This document shows positions 7,064 through 10,464 of a DNA stretch of 10,464 bases, in pieces. Source of the stretch: an uncultured Pseudorhodobacter sp. (GTDB lineage: Bacteria > Pseudomonadota > Alphaproteobacteria > Rhodobacterales > Rhodobacteraceae); contig CAMFLG010000071.1 of the NCBI GenBank assembly GCA_945957495.1, positions 1-10,464 on the forward strand, in the 5' to 3' direction. Made by a program: the position numbers and the translations under genes. The notes beneath the pieces are model-generated. The model was given only the letters and a program-made list of their open reading frames with translations, was not told the DNA's origin and searched no databases. Numbering within the stretch: the first letter of the stretch is position 1; each line of letters starts with the position of its first letter.

Positions 7064-9046
7064 TCAGTCCTCGCGCCAGATCGCCACGTCCACCGGGCCC
7101 AACGACCGGGTGCCAAGCAGGATGGTCGCGCCAGGATTGGCGGGCACTTCGGCGCGCGAAGACCCGAAGTTGAAGGCAAAGTGCAGCCCCCCGCGGCGCG
7201 CAAGGCGCAGATCGCCAAGGTCGGGCAGGGTGGTGACATTTGCCCAAGCCAGCGTATCGACGATGATGGCCTGCAACAGCGGCAGATCGGGCAGAGTGGC
7301 CAGATACCGCGCCTTGTCATTGCCGATGAGCGCCGGGGCGCCATCGCGGTAGGCACCCTCGAAATGCGCGAGGCGGCGTTCGGTGGTGACAATGGTTTCC
7401 CGCCAACGTCGCGCCGTATAGCTTGAGTTGCCGAAAATCACGGTTTCGGGCGCATAGTCGGGCAAGCTTTCAACCCGCGTCACCTTCATCTGCAAAAGTG
7501 CAGCCAATGGCCCGGGCGGCAGGGTGGCGGGGATCTGCATGTCGGCGGTCTTGCTGCCCGAACGCGGGCCAAACAACACTTTGGCCGGGGCACCCTTCAG
7601 GTTTTTAACGAAAGCCTCGGGCGCGATCAGCAGATCGGGCGCAAGGATCAGGGCGTAGTCGCGCAGATCAGCCTGCGGGCCGATGATATCCAGATCAACG
7701 CCCAGTCGTGAGGCCGCTGCGTACCAATCCAGCGCAATGTGATGCGGGCGATAAGTGGCGCCCTGCGGCAGGCTGCGGCTGGCCCAGCGGGATTCGTAAT
7801 CCAGAACCAGAGCGACCTGTGCCTTTGCGCGTGGCCCGATGGCGGGCAGCAGGGCTCTTTCGCGGGCGACCTGCGCCACCTCGATATGGGCCTGATCGGG
7901 TGTGCTGTCGGGCAGCAGCAGGCCTGCGTGGAATTGTTCTTGCGCGAAGGGTGCCTGACGCCAGCGGAAATAGGACACCATGTCAACGCCATGCGCGAAG
8001 GCCAGCCACGTCCATAACCGCACCATGCCATCGGCGGGCGCTGGGTTGTGGGCGGCCCAGTTCACCGGACCGGGTTGTTGTTCCATCACCCACACGCGGC
8101 CCTTGCCGACCGTGCGGTAAAGGTCGTGGTTGAAAGCCGTCTGATCGGGGTCGCCCACCCGAAGAAAACGCGCCTTGTCGGCATCAGACAACCTGCCGTT
8201 GGTCAGGCCACCCAAGGGGTAGACATCCCACGACGCAACGTCGATATCGTCAGCCAGCGCGTAGTGGTCGAAATCGGTGTTTTGATTCATGAAGTTATGG
8301 GTAATGGGCCGACCCGGCGCATGGGCGCGCAGAATATCAACCTGCGCCTTGTTGAAGGCGCGCACCTGATCTGATGAAAAGCGGGTAAAGTCGATCAGAT
8401 GGCTGGGGGTGGGTTCATCTACCAGATTGTTCGGCAATTCCACCTGCGCAAAATCGCTGTAGGTCATCGACCAGAACGACGTGCCCCAGGCGCGGTTAAG
8501 TTCCGAAACCGTGCCATAGCGCCGGGCGAGCCAGTCGCGGAACGCGCCGCGCGCCGCATCGGAATAGCTGTAAATCGTATCGTGGTCGCCGTATTCGTTG
8601 TCGGTCTGCCAGGCGTGAACATGGGGGTGTTGACCATAGCGGCGGGCCATCGCCTCGGTAATGCGGGCGGACTCGATGCGGTAGCGCGGGCTGGAAAAGC
8701 AATAGTGCCGCCGCGCGCCGAATTTGCGCACAATGCCCTTTTCATCCACGGGCAGAATTTCGGGGTATAGATCAACCAGCCACTTTGGCGGCGCGGCGGT
8801 AGGGGTGCAGAGAATTACCTTCAGCCCCGCCGCACCCAGGGTCTGCACGGCCGCATCCAGCCAGTCCCAATCGAACTGCCCGGCCTCGGGTTCTATCTTG
8901 GCCCAGGAAAACTCGGCGATCCGCACCCAGGTCAGGCCAAGGGCCACCATCGCGGCGGCATCCTCGGCCCATTTTTCGCGCGGCCATTGTTCAGGGTAAT
9001 AGCAAACCCCCAGATCCGGGCCTTGCAAGTCTGAGGGAACGGTCAT
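7064..9046 (-). CDS. GH42 beta-galactosidase
   Basis: Glycoside hydrolase family 42 enzyme, 660 aa, within the family's usual size, removing terminal beta-D-galactose. N-terminal LGVCYYPEQWP (residues 12-22) and GLTWVRIAEFSWAKIEP (37-53) are family signatures of the TIM barrel. The acid/base is Glu151 in TDNEYG and the nucleophile is Glu322 in VMEQQPG, both at the expected positions. The trimerisation-type middle domain and small C-terminal beta-domain follow. No signal peptide is visible, so it should act in the cytoplasm on imported oligosaccharides or galactosides. ATG 9046 has AAAGAG six bases upstream; ATG 9067, seven codons earlier and two bases after the upstream stop, is the alternative. 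The in-frame start further up (9232) lies inside the aminotransferase gene and is unlikely. Co-transcribed with the PLP enzyme upstream, and convergent with the LacI regulator. Natural substrate unknown. Confidence 0.93.
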   Translation of the reverse strand: MTVPSDLQGPDLGVCYYPEQWPREKWAEDAAAMVALGLTWVRIAEFSWAKIEPEAGQFDWDWLDAAVQTLGAAGLKVILCTPTAAPPKWLVDLYPEILPVDEKGIVRKFGARRHYCFSSPRYRIESARITEAMARRYGQHPHVHAWQTDNEYGDHDTIYSYSDAARGAFRDWLARRYGTVSELNRAWGTSFWSMTYSDFAQVELPNNLVDEPTPSHLIDFTRFSSDQVRAFNKAQVDILRAHAPGRPITHNFMNQNTDFDHYALADDIDVASWDVYPLGGLTNGRLSDADKARFLRVGDPDQTAFNHDLYRTVGKGRVWVMEQQPGPVNWAAHNPAPADGMVRLWTWLAFAHGVDMVSYFRWRQAPFAQEQFHAGLLLPDSTPDQAHIEVAQVARERALLPAIGPRAKAQVALVLDYESRWASRSLPQGATYRPHHIALDWYAAASRLGVDLDIIGPQADLRDYALILAPDLLIAPEAFVKNLKGAPAKVLFGPRSGSKTADMQIPATLPPGPLAALLQMKVTRVESLPDYAPETVIFGNSSYTARRWRETIVTTERRLAHFEGAYRDGAPALIGNDKARYLATLPDLPLLQAIIVDTLAWANVTTLPDLGDLRLARRGGLHFAFNFGSSRAEVPANPGATILLGTRSLGPVDVAIWRED

Positions 9047-9069
9047 GGAAAGCTCTTTCGCTGGCATGG

Positions 9070-10464
9070 TCAGGTTTTCTTCAGATCGGCAAAGGCCGTT
9101 TCCAGCGCCGCGCACAACAGGTCGGCTTCGCGGCGGCCAAAGACCATCGGAGGCTTGAATTTCAACACGTTGTCCATAGGCCCATCGGTAGAGGCCAGCA
9201 CGGCGTTCTGGCGCAGGTGATTGACGATCCATCCTGCCTCGGCCGTGGCAGGGGCCAAGGTTTCGCGGTTAGTCACCAATTCGATGCCCAGAAACAGCCC
9301 CGCGCCCCGCACGTCACCGATCAGCGCATGGCGGGGCGCCATGTCGCGGAAACGGTCCAACAGGTGGGCGCCGGTTTTCAGGGCGCGGGCTTGCAAATCT
9401 TCGGCCTCGATCACATCCAGCACGGCCATGCCGACGGCCATCGACACCGGATTGCCGCCGAAAGAATTGAAATACTCCATCCCATTGGCAAAACGCGTGG
9501 CGATTTCTGGGGTGGTCACAACGGCTGCAAGCGGGTGGCCATTGCCGATGGGCTTGCCCATTACCACGATATCAGGGGTCACACCCTGAAGTTCGAACCC
9601 CCAGAAGGCGGAGCCAACGCGCCCGAACCCGCATTGCACCTCATCCGCGATGCAAAGCCCGCCCTCGGCCCGGATTTTGGCGTAGACGGCGGCAAGGTAG
9701 CCTTCCGGGTAGATCACCTGCCCGCCAACGCCAGAAATGCTTTCGGCGATGAAACTCGCCGCCCCAGTTCCGGTTTTGGTGCGGATGGCGGCAAGGCAAG
9801 TGTCGATATCGGCGGCGTAGGCCTGGCTGGAACCAACGCTCATGCCGCGATGGGGTCCACGGTAGGGGTCCGGAAAGCCTGCGATTTCAACGAAATCGGG
9901 CTTCGGAAAGCCGCCCTTGCGCTTGAACTTGTAGGGGCTGATGTCAACCATACCTCCCGAATTGCCGTGATAGGCCCAATCCAGAACAACGGTGCTTTTC
10001 TTGCCCAAGGCGGTGCGGGCGATGCGCAAGGCAAGTTCGTTCGCCTCGGTGCCCGAATTGACAAAATAGGCCACTTTCAGATCGCCCGGCAGCTTCGCCC
10101 TCAGCCGTTCGGAATAGTCCAGCATCAGATCGTTCAGATAGCGACTGTTTGTGTTCAGAATGGCCGCTTGCCGCGCTATGGCGGAAACCACATGCGGGTG
10201 GCAATGGCCGACATGGGTGATGTTGTTCACCGCATCCAGATATTTGCGCCCGGTATGGTCGATCAGATAGGCGCCGTCCCCCCGCACGATCTTCAGCTTG
10301 TCGGTGTAAGAAATGGAAAGCGATGGCCCGATGCTGCGCGCACGGCGGTGCAGCAGGGTTGCGGGTGGGTTGGGGTCAACCACAAAGCTTTCGGACGGTT
10401 GCCGCAGGATCAGGTTTGGGTCGATGCAGATGCCACACCAGACATCCCAAAGGCTGTCATGGCC
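9070..10464 (-). CDS. Class III aminotransferase-fold PLP phospho-lyase (AGXT2L/PHYKPL-like), N-terminus outside window
   Basis: PLP enzyme of fold type I. From the GTG at 10383 (437 aa) it shows HVGHCHP (57-63), the phosphate-binding NSGTEAN (109-115), AYHG (137-140), IADEVQCGFGR (245-255, Asp247 to the PLP ring nitrogen), the Schiff-base Lys277 in MGKPIGNGHP, and EYFNSFGGNPVS. DGP(M)DNVLKFKPPM near the end and IGPS near the start match, from memory, the vertebrate AGXT2L proteins, which are ethanolamine-phosphate and 5-phosphohydroxylysine phospho-lyases rather than true transaminases. The frame stays open with no stop from 10383 to the window edge; the extra 27 codons (including WDVWCGICIDPNLIL) look like the linker between a peptidase-M23-type domain and the aminotransferase in known phosphotransferase/M23/aminotransferase fusions. 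It is therefore treated as 5'-partial. First gene of the visible operon with GH42. An ordinary omega-amino acid transaminase is the alternative. Confidence 0.85.
   Translation of the reverse strand, partial: GHDSLWDVWCGICIDPNLILRQPSESFVVDPNPPATLLHRRARSIGPSLSISYTDKLKIVRGDGAYLIDHTGRKYLDAVNNITHVGHCHPHVVSAIARQAAILNTNSRYLNDLMLDYSERLRAKLPGDLKVAYFVNSGTEANELALRIARTALGKKSTVVLDWAYHGNSGGMVDISPYKFKRKGGFPKPDFVEIAGFPDPYRGPHRGMSVGSSQAYAADIDTCLAAIRTKTGTGAASFIAESISGVGGQVIYPEGYLAAVYAKIRAEGGLCIADEVQCGFGRVGSAFWGFELQGVTPDIVVMGKPIGNGHPLAAVVTTPEIATRFANGMEYFNSFGGNPVSMAVGMAVLDVIEAEDLQARALKTGAHLLDRFRDMAPRHALIGDVRGAGLFLGIELVTNRETLAPATAEAGWIVNHLRQNAVLASTDGPMDNVLKFKPPMVFGRREADLLCAALETAFADLKKT

Noticed and set aside
9047..9232. 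N-terminal extension of the GH42 gene to 9232
   Set aside because: The extra residues overlap the aminotransferase C-terminus in another frame, and family alignment begins just before LGVCYYPE.

Overview
The window looks like chromosomal DNA from a GC-rich Gram-negative bacterium, most likely an alphaproteobacterium of the Rhodobacteraceae/Roseobacter kind. The basis is its GC-rich codon use, a giant glycine-repeat autotransporter of a type common in alphaproteobacteria, an NsrR/NnrS nitric-oxide module, and a class III aminotransferase that appears to be the C-terminal part of a longer fusion. The taxon is inferred from gene style only. I saw no tRNA, rRNA, insertion sequence or CRISPR.

Layout. 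Bases 1-3476 (+) hold the last ~1157 codons of a type V autotransporter: a passenger with nine QSIGGGGG-type repeats, a helical linker, and an outer-membrane beta-barrel ending in Phe. A GC-rich hairpin (3491-3520) separates it from a convergent gene. Bases 3633-5143 (-) form a two-gene unit: a small unrecognised ORF (about 101 aa) whose stop overlaps the start of nnrS (ATGA). Divergent from it is nsrR (5229-5660, +), the NO-sensing Rrf2 repressor. Between them lies a 23-bp imperfect palindrome (5191-5213) with the 11-1-11 architecture of NsrR operators. This is a compact, probably self-regulated nitrosative-stress module.

After a 340-base gene-free stretch comes a LacI-family regulator (start 6001, +). 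It has a good sigma70-like promoter (TTGAAA, 17 bp, TATTCT) and a CG-centred LacI-type operator lying on its -35 box. Seven bases after its stop, on the opposite strand, ends a GH42 beta-galactosidase (7064-9046). That gene is directly preceded in its operon by a class III PLP enzyme (9070 to the right edge), which closely resembles the AGXT2L phospho-lyases (ethanolamine-phosphate / 5-phosphohydroxylysine phospho-lyase).

The most interesting idea is the last operon. A beta-galactosidase next to a phospho-lyase of the phosphohydroxylysine type, with a LacI regulator alongside, would suit catabolism of a galactosylated amino alcohol such as galactosyl-hydroxylysine from collagen. The PLP frame stays open past its first apparent start to the window edge, so it is probably the tail of a kinase/M23/aminotransferase fusion. 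This is inference and depends on sequence to the right of the window.
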